A model generated the notes under the pieces. It saw nothing but the letters and a program-made list of their open reading frames with translations. It did no database searches and was not told where the DNA came from. Below are positions 24,750 through 37,170 of a stretch of DNA of 64,000 nt, piece by piece; position 1 is the first letter of the stretch, and each line of letters opens with the position of its first letter. Source of the stretch: Morella rubra (taxonomy: Eukaryota; Streptophyta; Magnoliopsida; Fagales; Myricaceae). Location of the stretch: positions 27,991,334 to 28,055,333 of the forward strand of contig CM025856.1 in the NCBI GenBank assembly GCA_003952965.2. The letters run 5' to 3'. The translations under genes and the position numbers were made by a program.

Positions 24750-27700
24750 TGCTTTGCAAAAACGGGAAAACAGAACCTCCTTTTATATCCTTCTATTCCT
24801 TTTCTTTTCTTTTTTTTCTTTTTGGTCTTTTAGGTGCGTTGTTGCAGAATGCAGAGGGTTGAAAAAACGAGTTGGGTTTCAATGTCAAAGAGAAGAACGT
24901 GGCCTACCCACGTGTATGATTTTATTCGACGAAGAGAGATTATAAAAATAACAATGCTTTACTGTGCGTACCAAAATATTATGGTGTCTGTTCAACGATA
25001 TCATAGTGCAGAGACGTGAAATGGCAGGCAAACGATTTATTATTCCGCGTTTTTTGTACAGAGAGAGGGGGCTTGGCTCTCCGCGTGGCGAGACAGAGAC
25101 ACGGATAGAATTAGAAGGCGAAACTGGGGAAGGGTCTGTTCTGTTTGTCAAGTAAAGAAATACTTCTCGTTTCCCACAATTTTTTGACCTTTGTTTGGTG
25201 CTATGTCCATTTCCTTCGAAATCCTCTTACGAAGAGATACCGCGGTGTCTGGTGAGGGTGTTGAGGAATCGACTTGTAAGATGACGATAGTGCCCCGGAG
25301 GATCGGCACATCGACCCTGTGATTATCTCTGTGATTTGGTCAGATCCGGCATGCTACTGAACAAGACAACAAATCAGTTAATAACACTATTTTTATGACC
25401 TTTTGACTTTCTTCCTCGCTTTCTATTTTTTTACGGAATTTTTTTTTTTCAACTCTTCTGTGATTGACTCTCGAATGTTAATTGAAAGCCAAATTCGGAT
25501 CATCATTCTGTTTATACTGACCATTACAATATTTCATAGTGAATAATTTATTCACACTTCATTTACCAAATTTGTATTTGAAATACAGAGCTTCCCCTAT
25601 GCTTCCTTTTGTGAAAACTAAAGAAAGTAGATTGCATATTCTTTTCTATTTCTAATCAAATAGATTTTGGGCCATTTAGGCAAGGTGTACAAAATGCGCC
25701 TCTTTGATACTGCTTCGTCATCTTCACGTTTTCTTACATCTTTTGGAATTATCCCTTTTGGGTATTGGAATGACCAATAGTTTCCAACTCCAAGGTGTAT
25801 GGGATTTGAGAGCAGTAATTACAAACCATCTAGTATCACCGTTTGACTCATGGTTAGAATGCATTTAGAATTACGTAGTTAGGCTCACAATCTTGAGTTT
25901 GATTCTTTACGAGAATAAATTTGGCGACTTAAATGAAAGTGAGTTTTTTATTGTTTAGCCTTCCCGAAATTTACCCTTAATGTTTAAAGATTCGCAGTGT
26001 GTTCAAACTAAGTCAGGTCTATCCAAAATTAATGTGCAGTGACCAATTTCATAATATTTTTTTTATTACTTTTAAGGCTCCTGTTCCTAGATGGGTAACC
26101 CGATTAATTCCAGTAGTTGTCTTAAGGTTCAAGATCTAACTCATCACACCCATTGAGAAAAATTAAATTCTACCAACTGAATATAGATCACATATCGCAT
26201 ATACAAATGCTAAACGTGCCAATGGAGCACCAACTACCCGTCACTCTGTCATGTGTGCATCCGATCACGTATTGTAGTGGAACGCACCAAACATTTATAT
26301 ACAATTTTCTTCTCTCCTCCCAATAACTTCCGCATTTATAAGGTTAGACTTGATCGAAAAAATTAAGTATAATCTTTACGTACCTAACTTGCCTTGACTT
26401 TTGTTCTAGTTTCAAGGGTAAATTTACGAGACTTGGTATAGTTAGAACCAGATTTCAAAGAGGCCTCGCAAATTCGCAGTACCTTCAAAAGCACTCGATA
26501 TTAATATGTTCTATATAGTACCTTCAAGTGGTCATTACATAATAGATACGATCCAATTTGAAACATTGTCAATTTTTTTTTTCACTCTCTGGGCTTCCAA
26601 AATTATTTAAATTAAATATAAAATTTCGTACGAAGCATTTGTTGAGAATGAATAACCTTTTAAATTCTCTATAATTTTATCGGTCCGAATTGAATCGTAT
26701 ACTTTAAAAAAAGATAAACATTATATATAAACTTCAATATAGCTTAAAAAATTTTATCCGATCAACATTAAATTTATAATTTAAATAAATAACTAATTTG
26801 TGATTGGCAGCACAACTAGAAAACATGCGGCCACAAAATTAACCCGTCCCTTGTGTTGGGGTGCTGGTATCCATGTCCATTATTCGGGAGGGACCTGCAC
26901 GAAAGTTGTGTGAATGGACCAGTTCCCAAAAGGTCCTTCCTTCAATTCTTCACCTAACGCAGGGAGCCGGGAAGACGCGGACGGTTAGGAACATATTCTT
27001 ACAAAGTTGTTCTCTGACTAATCCAATGGTCGTTCCGCTGGTATATACAGAGTTGGGTTCAAGTCTCAAGCTTCTCGATGGTGGGCCCAGTTGTCGAAAC
27101 CAATCGCCGCGTCCTTCTCATATTTTGGCAACGCGTCTTGCATTAGGTAAGCACGAGCGTTAACTCGTAGAACAAGTACAACTCAACAACGAAATTGAAA
27201 TAAATAAATAATGCAATATTTATTAAATAATATTTCAGATCTCCCGCGAGAAAATAAATTTTCACAACTAAGTCTTTTATTTATTTATTTATTATTATAT
27301 ATATTTAAAACAATAGGAAACCGTATATATACACTTAACCCAAGTGTCATTTGAGTCGCACTTTAATTTGAATTCTGACTTGAATAACATCATAACCATC
27401 CCCCTACACGAATCAAATACTGAGTTCTTGGTTTCATATCTGTCTCCTCTGTTTTACTGCTCGTGAAAGAAAAGTACCTGCTGACTTTCCAATCCGCGGT
27501 TAACTTCTTATTTTAATTTATTTTTTGAAATTTTCATTGGTGGGCTGAGGTTGGTGGTGAGTGGGAACAGAGAATTGTTCAAAAATCGGCTGGAATCTAG
27601 ACCTCTAGTCGTCGGACCTTCCCACTTCTAGGACTCCTGACTTGACTTGGGTGATGGGTGTAATTGAATAGTTTTTGTGCAGTGGAGGACCCTGAACGCC

Positions 27701-29540
27701 GCTGTACACATTTTCAGACTTCATATTCCACTAATTAGGCGTAATATTCGTGCATCCTGATTTCAGATTGTATTTTATTCATAAAAATAGACGACTAAAA
27801 TGATGGATTCGTGGGAATATCGTCACGAAAGAGTAGTTTTCTACACCGACTCTAACAGATCCTGCAAAGTTGCAGACACCATCGATGCCTTCCGACCAAG
27901 GTTTGCTGGTCCACCCGCCGTGCGTATTCTAAAGGAGGTGTGAGAATCTTCAAATATAGAGGGCTCTCTCGATCCAACGCATGTTTATGTTTCTTCAGCC
28001 AGAGAGTTGAACGTGGAAAGTATGTGGTTATTGAAGGCGGAAATGTTTGGTTATGTTTGGTTTAAATCTCAAAACAGTTTTTAGTATTTGTGTTTTTTTA
28101 GAAGTAGTGTAGATTCTCTTGGGATCGGTGAAAAATGATGTTTGGTTTAAATCTCAAAACAGTTTTTTGTGTTTATATTTTTTTAAAAGTAGTGTAGATT
28201 CTTTTGATATTGATGAAAAATGTGTTCAAAATTATTGAAATTTGTAAAAAATTATCGAGATTGGTAAAAAGATATTGAAATTGATGAAAAAATGATTATG
28301 AGAAATTTTTAAAAACGTTTTGAAAACAATCTAAACATAGCCTTTAATTTTCGAAGACATTGGCACCGCGAACTAATGCTTTCATCCCTCACCAATAGCT
28401 TGTGAAAATCCTTCTCGTTAGAGGTGTTCGGACCAATATGGAATGGAAGAGAGACATTATTACCAACTCAGGAATGTGTCGTTTGTTTCACATTTGCATT
28501 TTCAAATTGGATCTGCCAGAATGTATTTGTTCTAACTTGTCCCCCCGGCACAATGCGTTGACTCCCATACGTCAACTTTTAGATTATGCATATCTTTGTT
28601 TCTTTTGTTGAGGTCCACTATTCGAGAAAGATGCCAGAGCCCAGCCTACTCAGCCCAGTATCACTTTGGGCTCAACTTGGGCCCATTACCCCCTACAAAA
28701 GTTCCCATGCCAGTGATCCCCAGGACCCCAGCCCTTATTGTCTCAAACCAATTAAAAAAAAAAAAAGAATTCTAAGCTGACTAACTGACAAAGGTACCAT
28801 TCTTCAGTATTTCTTGTTAGAATTTTTACATAATATTTGGGTGTAAAATTTTAATAAAATTTTATATTGGTGTTAAAAAAAAAGTAGTATTGAAATTAAT
28901 GAATGAGAGATAAAAGTAAAAGTAAAATTTTGATGTGTGTTTGTAACTCTATGTTAAATTTGATCTGCCTTTGTACCTCATTGATTCACGCAAAGTTGAT
29001 TATAATACTATTCAACACATCAAAAAAGATAAATGCCAGCATATTAAAATTTGAATCAGTTAACTTCTTATTGATCAATCTACCAATCAAATTCATATAT
29101 GATCTGCTCAGAAAAAAAAAATCCATATATGCTCAAAAGAAGGAAGAGGTTTTGGATACTGTACCCTTGTTTATTCTTTGGTATCTATAAAAAGAAAGAA
29201 CACCTAAGTTTTTTTTTTTTTGTAATCAAAAGAACACCTAAGTTTGATTAGCAAGAAAAATAGTTTAGAGAAGAGATAATACCAAAGCTAAAAGAAGAAC
29301 ACAAATTAAAATTGAGAATAAATAAGGTAAGAAATCAATGGGTAAAAAGAAAAAAAAAACACGGGAAGAACTCAGAAAGGCACTTAAAACGTTAAACCGA
29401 GAGCTTTGAGTTAGTTCTAGTTCACTTAGAAAAAAAAAGAGGTAGTTCTAGTTCTACAGGGTCTCTAACCAAACAAAATTCAGACTTCAGGGCCGAGAAG
29501 CGGAAGAGCGACCGAGTGAGAGACCAGAATATTCGTAGTT
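24750..29540. other. Gene-poor interval between malic enzyme and SHH gene
   Basis: The malic-enzyme promoter probably lies at the left end. I found no gene with family similarity or consistent splice pattern. Short open frames at 26861-27163 and around 27800-27950 have no recognisable motif. AT-rich DNA and one MITE-like element (28049-28342) account for part of it. Confidence 0.6.
28049..28342. mobile_element. MITE-like element with internal duplication
   Basis: The left end GGTTATGTTTGGTTTAAATC is matched, in inverted form, by the right end (AAACAATCTAAACATAGCC). Inside, a segment of about 90 bp starting ATGTTTGGTTTAAATCTCAA is repeated in tandem (from about 28052 and 28138). No coding capacity and no clear target duplication. 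Confidence 0.5.
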
Positions 29541-29598
29541 AGGGTTTTTGATAGAGGAAAAGGTAAGGTTGAAAAAGGGACAGAGATATAGAGAGCCC

Positions 29599-32500
29599 AT
29601 GGACCGTCTTCGTCCCAGAGCAAGGCAGGTCTTTTCTGGCTTTACAAAGGGCGAGGTAATCCTTGCCCCTTCTTTTCATTGCCTATGTAGGTCTGTTTCT
29701 CTAATAATCTACGTTGTTCTTTATCTGTATATTGATTGACTTCTGCGATTATGCACCTATGCCGGAGGTTGTCTCTAATATGCACAAATATGAAAGATTG
29801 TATGGGATGAAATGCCCTTTTCTACGTTTTTAACTTAACTTGAAAAGGGTGTTAAAATGAGAATTTCTCTCGGGGGTGACGTTGTTAATTAATGTTTAGG
29901 CTCTGACCCAAGTTGATACTCATTTCAAAACATAAGAATCCTCTTTGGAGCGTCTTTACGAATGCCCTAACTTTTGCAGCTCCATTTAGTAGAGCAACAT
30001 GGGTGTCAGCGTTAGCTCTTAAATTCTCTTTGGTCTGACTAGGAGTTTATGAGAATCCCGTATTTCCATGTGGGTTCTTATGCATAATATTTTGAGGTAA
30101 AATAGTAATAATTGACTTATTGCTGATTGTAGATTCTAATTGATTGCCCCCGGTTGTGTGGTACAGTCCTGGAAGTTGAACCTTTAGTTGAAGCTTGGTC
30201 TCTTGGGTTTGGTCAAAACAGAGTTCAAATTTGAGAGATTACATGTTCTGGATATCACAGGGTGTTGTCATTTACGTGCAGAGCCTTGGATCTGTGATCA
30301 CAGTATCTTAAACGGTACCTTCTGTTTGACAGAGAACTTGTGAACACTGACTAATTGCCTTAACCCTATGGAAATTGGGATTAGTTAAAATTTGACTTGG
30401 CGTTCTCGTGCACATCAATAATTGCATGGACATAATGGGTTTCATGATTTATACAATACAGGCTCTTGTCTATATCATAATGCTAAAACGAAAATGTTGG
30501 AATCTGTTTCAATTGTGAACAGATTCAAAGAATTGCTACAAGTTTTAGCTTAGTTGTCCTCTTGAGTTGATTGGTTTCAATTCTGCCTTTTAGGCATTTT
30601 AAAAAGCTGAATGTCCTTGCCGTCAAGGCTCTTTAACGTTGAAAATGTTGTCATTTTACATGTCCCTGTCTTTACAAACAGATTGATAAAATGGAGAAAT
30701 TGCTGAACGAATCAGAAGAACCGTTGCTGAACAGAGAATTTTGTCAAAAAATTGCACAAAAGTTTAAGTGAGTCATCTTACTAGCTTTAATTGAATTATG
30801 AAATTGGTAAGAGTTGTGATATTTACATAGTGTTTGGCAAACTAAAATTTTAACCCCTAAAATTTTATCATCATTACAAAAATTTCTCTCTCTTCCTTTT
30901 TCACAAACTTTTTTTCACTCACTTTTTTCACCTTTTCACCTTTTTAACAACTCCTAAAATTTTAACTAAAATTTTGTTCCCAAACGCCATGTTATTGTCT
31001 AAAATTGCTTGACGAGGAGCTAAGCTTTTCACATTGGCATGTTATTTCTCTGCAGTCGCTCAGCTGGTCGTGCTGGGAAACCTATTGTTAAATGGACTGA
31101 GGTTACTGCATTTTCTGTTCTTTCGTTTTTCCTTCTCCCCTTGATTCTATATCTGCTCTATTCTATATCTTTGTCTAGGTTTATTTGTCTTTGTTACTGA
31201 CATTTTTGTTTTGTCTTTTTTTTTTTTTCCTAACCACTTCTTTGTATTGATTATGTCTTAGGTACATAGTTGGTTCCAAAATCAACAGAACGGTGCAATA
31301 AAAGCTAGCCCTTTACGAATGCCCAAAGGTTCGTCACATAAGTGCTTACTGCTTCTTTTTTTATTTTGTCCATAGTGTTAAATTACATAAATTATTGTGC
31401 AATTATTAGATCTTTTTTGTCTTGCTCAGCATGTTGGGTGTGGTTTCTATATGCAAACTTCCATGTCACTTCTGTTACTCTCATTGACTGGCTATGTACG
31501 TGGACTGTGGAGATAACATCTCTGATATCCTGGCTTTTAGATGGTTTGCTTATGATTTAGTGTTTTGTGGGATGCATGTGGTTAGTATTGAACTTATGTG
31601 CCTTGGTAACAGAAAATAGACTCTTATACATAAAGCAATCCAGTTGCAAACACATGAAATGATGAAAAAGTTAAAGATGACAACGCATGTGTTGAAGGAA
31701 GTGAACAAGGAGGTGTTTTATGTGCATCTCGGGGGGTGGGGGGATAAATTTTTAATGTATGAAATATGGCTGAGAAGCGAACTGTTTGAATCAATATGGT
31801 CAAAGAGTGTACTGTTGCCATAACTGCTCAACCTGCCATTCAAGTTGAAATATGTACAAGTTGTATATTGCATATGCCAAATGTTGAAGAATCGTTATTT
31901 GCTTTGGATGCTCTACAAAATTTTAGGATATTTGTATTTTGAAGTTCTTTGTGATGTGTCCATCAACAAAATTATAGAAAATAGTTGTAAAACTTGCTGT
32001 AGAACATATGATGATAATGAAAACATGCTGGTTGAGAATGTTGGGATGAATATGGAGCAAGTCAGGACCGTGCTTAGGACTGTCTTTGGCTTATTAGTCC
32101 GCCTCTAATTATCTGGTCATCTTGTTTTTGAACATGGGTTTTGCTTTTCAGTAGACCTTCTTAAGTTGTGGTTGTCCTATACATGCAAAATTTAAGAGTT
32201 TCTGAGTTGATAAATGTTCACTTCTCGAATCTCTAATCTTTGTTTCTACTTTTTAACCATGTTTATGACATGTCATATTAGCTTTCATGAAATTGAAATG
32301 TTACTCTGTGATTTTCTGTAGAAGATAGTTCAAAAGCGGGAGAGAAGGTAACAGACTTATCAGACTTGGAATTTGAGGCGAGGTCATCAAAGGATGGGGC
32401 ATGGTAAGCATACAGATAGCAAGCAACAGTATTTTTTTAATTACTTTCTCGTTGTAGACTGCAGCTGGTCATTCATGTTATTAATATAGAAATTGATTGA

Positions 32501-33695
32501 TGGATCATTCTGGAGTGTATTTCTATCTTTATCTGCTGCCAGTATTTTAAAAGTAAAAGCATTATAGTTTATACAGGGTCTTTTTATCACTTCAGAGGCT
32601 CATGGCATAAGCTTTTCAGATATATAGATATTAGTGTTATAATAAATTAATTGGAAAATATTTTAAGAGACAAATGGAGTACAATAATTATGAAAAACGT
32701 GGAGGCAGTTTAATTTTCTTAGACATATGAGCCAAGATCATATGATGGGCATATCCAACCTGGAAAATGTGTAACATCTTCTAATAGAATGCGAAGATCA
32801 CCTAGCAATTTGGGAGGTGAAATGTAATTTATCCTTTTTTTCATCCACCTTTGAATTTGAGTCTTTTGGCTTAGCAGGTATGATGTTGATGCATTCGTAG
32901 CACACAGATTTCTTGGTGCAGGCGAAGTTGTAAGTCCTCCTTTTATTATTTTAGAAGGATGCTAAATTAACAATTGCTGGTCAAAATTTTGATGGCACTT
33001 CGATGTGATCTTTCAGGTATGATTAGGGGTTGAGAATTGTTTGACCCCTGCCTGAACAGAAATACAAATAGATAAGTAGAAAAATAGATAGAAAGAGAAG
33101 GAACGAAGAACAAATGAGGAGTTTTGAGAACTAAAAAAGTTTGGCAGATCTTGAGGTCTTCGTTCTACCTAAACTAATTTGCTGAATTTTGCCTAAAGGA
33201 AGTTCGTGTCAGATTTGTTGGATTTGGAGCTGAGGAGGACGAGTGGGTGAAGGTGAAAAATGCTGTGCGGCAACGCTCCATTCCTCTGGAGCATTCAGAA
33301 TGTCATAACGTGAAAGTTGGAGACCTTGTCCTCTGCTTTCAGGTTGTTCTAGACGCCTTTTTTTATTGATTGGTGTCCCAGAAATCACCCAATTCCTGTC
33401 AGTCCATTTAATTTGACTAGGTTTGAACTCTAGGAGAAAAGAGATCAAGCAATCTACTATGATGCTCATGTTATTGAAATCCAACGGAGACTGCACGATA
33501 TAAGGGGCTGCAGGTGTCTTTTCTTGCTTCGGTATGATCATGACAGCACGGAGGCAAGTATCTTTCATCTCTTAACTGCTTTCTTATGCTTCATTTCAAT
33601 TTACTTGGACGTATAGAGATGGTAAAAAAGTATGGTATATTTGATGCGCTCAGGAGAGAGTTCGTTTGAGAAGATTATGTCGTGTGCGCTGCTGA
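29599..33695 (+). CDS. SAWADEE-homeodomain protein (SHH family)
   Basis: Chromatin reader family; Arabidopsis SHH1/DTF1 binds H3K9me and helps recruit Pol IV for RNA-directed DNA methylation. Nine exons: 29599-29655, 30682-30767, 31056-31101, 31262-31328, 32322-32403, 32878-32929, 33199-33342, 33434-33553, 33654-33695; 231 residues. The homeodomain-like part is residues 12-75 (ending in [15 protein letters not shown]). The SAWADEE domain is about 110-225, with [10 protein letters not shown] and the Cys/His-rich stretch [19 protein letters not shown] that coordinates zinc in this fold. The last intron uses a GC donor. An in-frame upstream ATG at 29548 would add 17 residues; I prefer 29599. I cannot tell SHH1 from SHH2 by reading alone. 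Confidence 0.9.
30831..30987. mobile_element. Short MITE-like inverted-repeat element in SHH intron 2
   Basis: The left end TGTTTGGCAAACTAAAATTT is mirrored by the right end ATTTTGTTCCCAAACGCC. The interior is short and pyrimidine-rich, with no coding capacity. The target duplication is unclear. Confidence 0.45.
33554..33653 (+). other. GC-AG intron (SHH intron 8)
   Basis: The donor reads GAG|GCAAGTATC and the acceptor GCTCAG|GAGAGAG. No GT donor near it gives the conserved continuation. AG|GCAAGT is the standard strong context for GC donors. Confidence 0.8.
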
Positions 33696-33779
33696 ATTTT
33701 CTGGTCCGCAACTCTTGATCGAGCGGAAGTGCATAGGAGTTTCGATACCTTAAAGGGAAATTAGGCAGTTAGGTAGAGT

Positions 33780-36700
33780 ATTTGAACAATGCGAAATCAC
33801 GTGTGGTGCCAAATTTTTTGGCCAACTTTTGATAGCCATCTTGTTTCGTGTGGGATATTATTGGTTACGTACCCTATATATAAGCCAGGAAACATGTCTT
33901 GTTCCTCGGATTTTGGGTAATGTTCAGCTCCCAGTTGTTTTTATGTCAAAGCTGTTCATGTGCTGGTGCCATGTCTCATTGTAAACCATAAAGAGCAGTT
34001 CATGTGCTGGTGTTATGTCTCAGTTTATCAGCTCAAGGAAGATTTGAAATGGCATAACCCACATCACAAACAAAAAGTTCCACTGAATATGATCCCACCG
34101 CATGAAGGAGTCATGAAGCGATGTCTACAGACAAGTGCTTGTAGATATAAAACTAGAAAAAGTTAATTCTAACAAATATGAAGAAATCATCATTCTAACA
34201 ACCTCCAGATAAGCTACAAGTACAATAGATTCGCACCACCAAATTATATCATGCCAAATCTCAGAGGGCCTGCTGTCTGGAGAAAAACAGCACAAATTGA
34301 CAGATATTCAGTTCCTGTTTAATTCCATTACACACTTTCTCGATATATATTTTTTTCTTTATTCTTATTATTTGGCAGTGGACAGGACTAGAAAAGACTT
34401 CAAAATATCCTTTTTTTCTGGGACTCTCAAGGATACACAAGGAAAGCGCCCGGCCAAGAGGAGAATCTTGTCAATTTAAATCAATTAGTTCTATAACAAA
34501 GATTCATAATACAAGTTTCTCACACTGTCTATCACAGCTGAAGAGTTTAATCGCTAACTTATTGATAAAATGCGGCCAATCCACTTATCCAACACGGCAA
34601 GATCATGTGACCCATACGTTCACTTCCCTTACTGTCCCCCAGCTTGGGCCAGCAGAGTATCTAGCGTATCTCACTTACTAAAATAATGATGTCGATATAC
34701 CTAGTACAATTTCCCATCATTAAAAGCGCCCTCCATGGAAAGAAAAATGTACTTAATGAAGCATCATGGTTCAGATCGGTTTCAATTAGAAGGCAAATTA
34801 TCTTTCTATTGTGATCATAATACATCTGTGCCATGCTTCTGCAATCCAAACGTAAATGGTATACTAGTTTAAGACGAGTTGTCTCCATGGAAACTCCCAG
34901 TCCAGTTCTCTCCCTTTAACACCAGGACTTCTCTAACACGTTGGAATCTCTAACAACTCTATTACCATACTAAGAGGAAACCTTTTGGCAAATTTCCCAG
35001 TAGATCTGTGTACCTAGAATAGAAGGAATGAACAAAGGAAGAAAGACATTGAAATATAAAAGAATACAATCTCTCAACAACTTCACCTTTTGCTCTGCAT
35101 AGAGGAAGATTAAAATGAGAGTTCCATAAAGAGGGCTGCAAACCCAAAACAGAAGTTTATAATTAAGTGGAAGGCATGCTTGTATTTTTGCTTGAAATTG
35201 ACCGGTAAAGCTAAAAACATGTCATTTTCCATACAACATTATGAGTATAATCCATCAAAATGAAACGTGGGCGTCAAACACACAAAAATGTAAATCATCT
35301 AAGATATGATACCTTTTTATCCTAAAGAATTCCATAATATCCAAACAGAACCTGAATGCACGACATTTTCCTGATCTTCAGTTTGCTTATATCTGGAAGG
35401 AATAACGGGAGCCATCTATCTGTATACTGCAAACCAGTAAAAGGCGGAAGCTTACCAGCATAAACATAGGCTGCTATGAGTAAGCCAAAAGAATCTTGTG
35501 GTACCTGAACATAAAATTGAATTTGATTAATCATACAGCAACTGCATTCAACCCCTAAACTATCAGAAGAAATGCTTCCACAGACAGCACATCAAAGACT
35601 TTCCCAGTGACCCTCCCAGGACTTGCCCAAAGTAGAGACTGGAGTTTTTCATAGCACAATTTATTTCCAAAAAAAAATATCTTACATGGATGCGCTTTCT
35701 ATTCTTTTTGCTTCCAAGATCTTGAGCATTAACTTCCTAATCTTTGACGCTAAAATATACTGGAGATATAGTTCATTTAAAAGAAGGCCAAGAAATTCGA
35801 CTTGTTTCCCACTCCATCAACAACATTAGTTCCAACTTGACAACTGTATCAGCAAATAGTCAACCGTTGCTGCCTCTTCAGTCAAATGCAATGTACATTA
35901 GCAATAGTGATATATGTACGCATGCCTATGTTTCTGCATATGTAAGTGCCTAGATAGACAGTAGGATATGGACATGCACACGTGCCAATATGGAGAAACC
36001 TATTCTGAAGTTGCACAGATCATCAGCCTAACAATATGTACCTAGTTGACCTGTTCAAAATCCAATTCATAGCAACCACAGGGTCATATTAGGATTGTAA
36101 AAGAACTGTACTGGGTAAGAAAAGAGCGCTTTCAGAAGGGGGAACAAGAAAGACCAACTTCCCTGATCGTGTTACACAGAGCACTTGCATATACTTAGAC
36201 AAGCAATGCACCTTCTGCACCATGTTGGTCAAAGAGAGGTGCAAAAGTACAGAATTAAAATATAGAATGCAGAGAGACAATAATAATAATAAAGAGATCA
36301 TTACAAACTGTGATCAAAGTATACAACCACTTCCTTTCAGGTCAAATTCTGACATACCAGAAGTATCTTCCAGTCCAAAAAGGGAACTTTAAAAGAGAGA
36401 AAAAAAGAAGAAAGAAAAAGGACTAAATACAGGCCGAACAGAAGAGAGAACGTCCAGAGCCCACAGCAAAATCATAATTGTAGGTCTGGTAATGCTGTCA
36501 ATAATCAGAATGCCCTGTGCACATGCCTTCAACCATGTACTTATTGGTCCTAATTATACAAACTTTTCAATCATAGGTGGAAGTAACCCCATCACAGGTC
36601 GATATGATTTTAAATCAGCCTCATAGCATTTTGACACAATTTAAAGACAGTGCACGGGTGTTTGTAAGAGAAGCAATGTGATGACGGCAATAAAGGAGAG

Positions 36701-37110
36701 TTTTTAGCATACATCATCTCCAAAATGCCATGACCAGTGAATTTGCCCTCAGAGAATTCTTGGTTCCCAAGGAGAAGTAGATTTAAGAGCTCGTTATCAC
36801 TCATAGAATTGAGAGGTCAAAGTAACATAAGTAGCGTTGCAGCGGAACTCTGGCAATTCATGAAACAGTTTGACCATGACAAATAGATGCTTTGCCCATT
36901 TTTCCTGCTGTGATGCAGTAACATAAGTCATAGAATTGAGAGGTCATAGAAACGTAAGTCACGCTGCAGCAGAACTCTGGAAATTCATGAAACAGTTTGA
37001 CCATAACAAATAGATGCTTTTCCCATTTCCCTGCCGTGATGCAGTAACATAAGTGATAGAATTGAGAGGTCATAGTAACATAAGTTGCATTGCAGCGGGA
37101 CTCTCGCAAT
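33780..37110. other. Interval between SHH and MLK genes; no gene assigned
   Basis: The left part is probably the SHH 3' region; it contains a short direct repeat around GTTCATGTGCTGGTG at 33953 and 34001. On the minus strand there are isolated exon-like open stretches with splice-like borders, near 35420-35510 and 36425-36560 (the latter contains TWLKACAQGILIIDSITRP). I could not join them into a gene or assign them to a family. Confidence 0.5.
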
Positions 37111-37170
37111 TCATGAAACAGTTCGACCATAACAAATCGATGCAATATAAAGATTCTTTGCCCATTTTTC
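36780..37170 (-). repeat. Triplicated terminal exon / 3' UTR of the MLK kinase
   Basis: Three head-to-tail units of about 126-140 bp. Each begins (minus strand) with an AG acceptor followed by a GAAAAATGGGCAAAG-like sequence (acceptors at 37171, 37031 and 36905) and continues through GTTTCATGAATT and CTCTCAATTCTAT. Only the first unit (37111-37170) keeps the normal coding end. The other two lack about 12 nt in the coding part, so they would alter the C-terminus if used. Confidence 0.85.

Noticed and set aside
26861..27163. 100-codon ORF in the gene-poor interval
   Set aside because: No recognisable domain and no neighbouring exons; a chance ORF in a locally GC-richer stretch is the simpler explanation.
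36858..37145. 95-codon ORF with an internal repeat
   Set aside because: It is an out-of-frame reading of the triplicated terminal exon and 3' UTR of the kinase.
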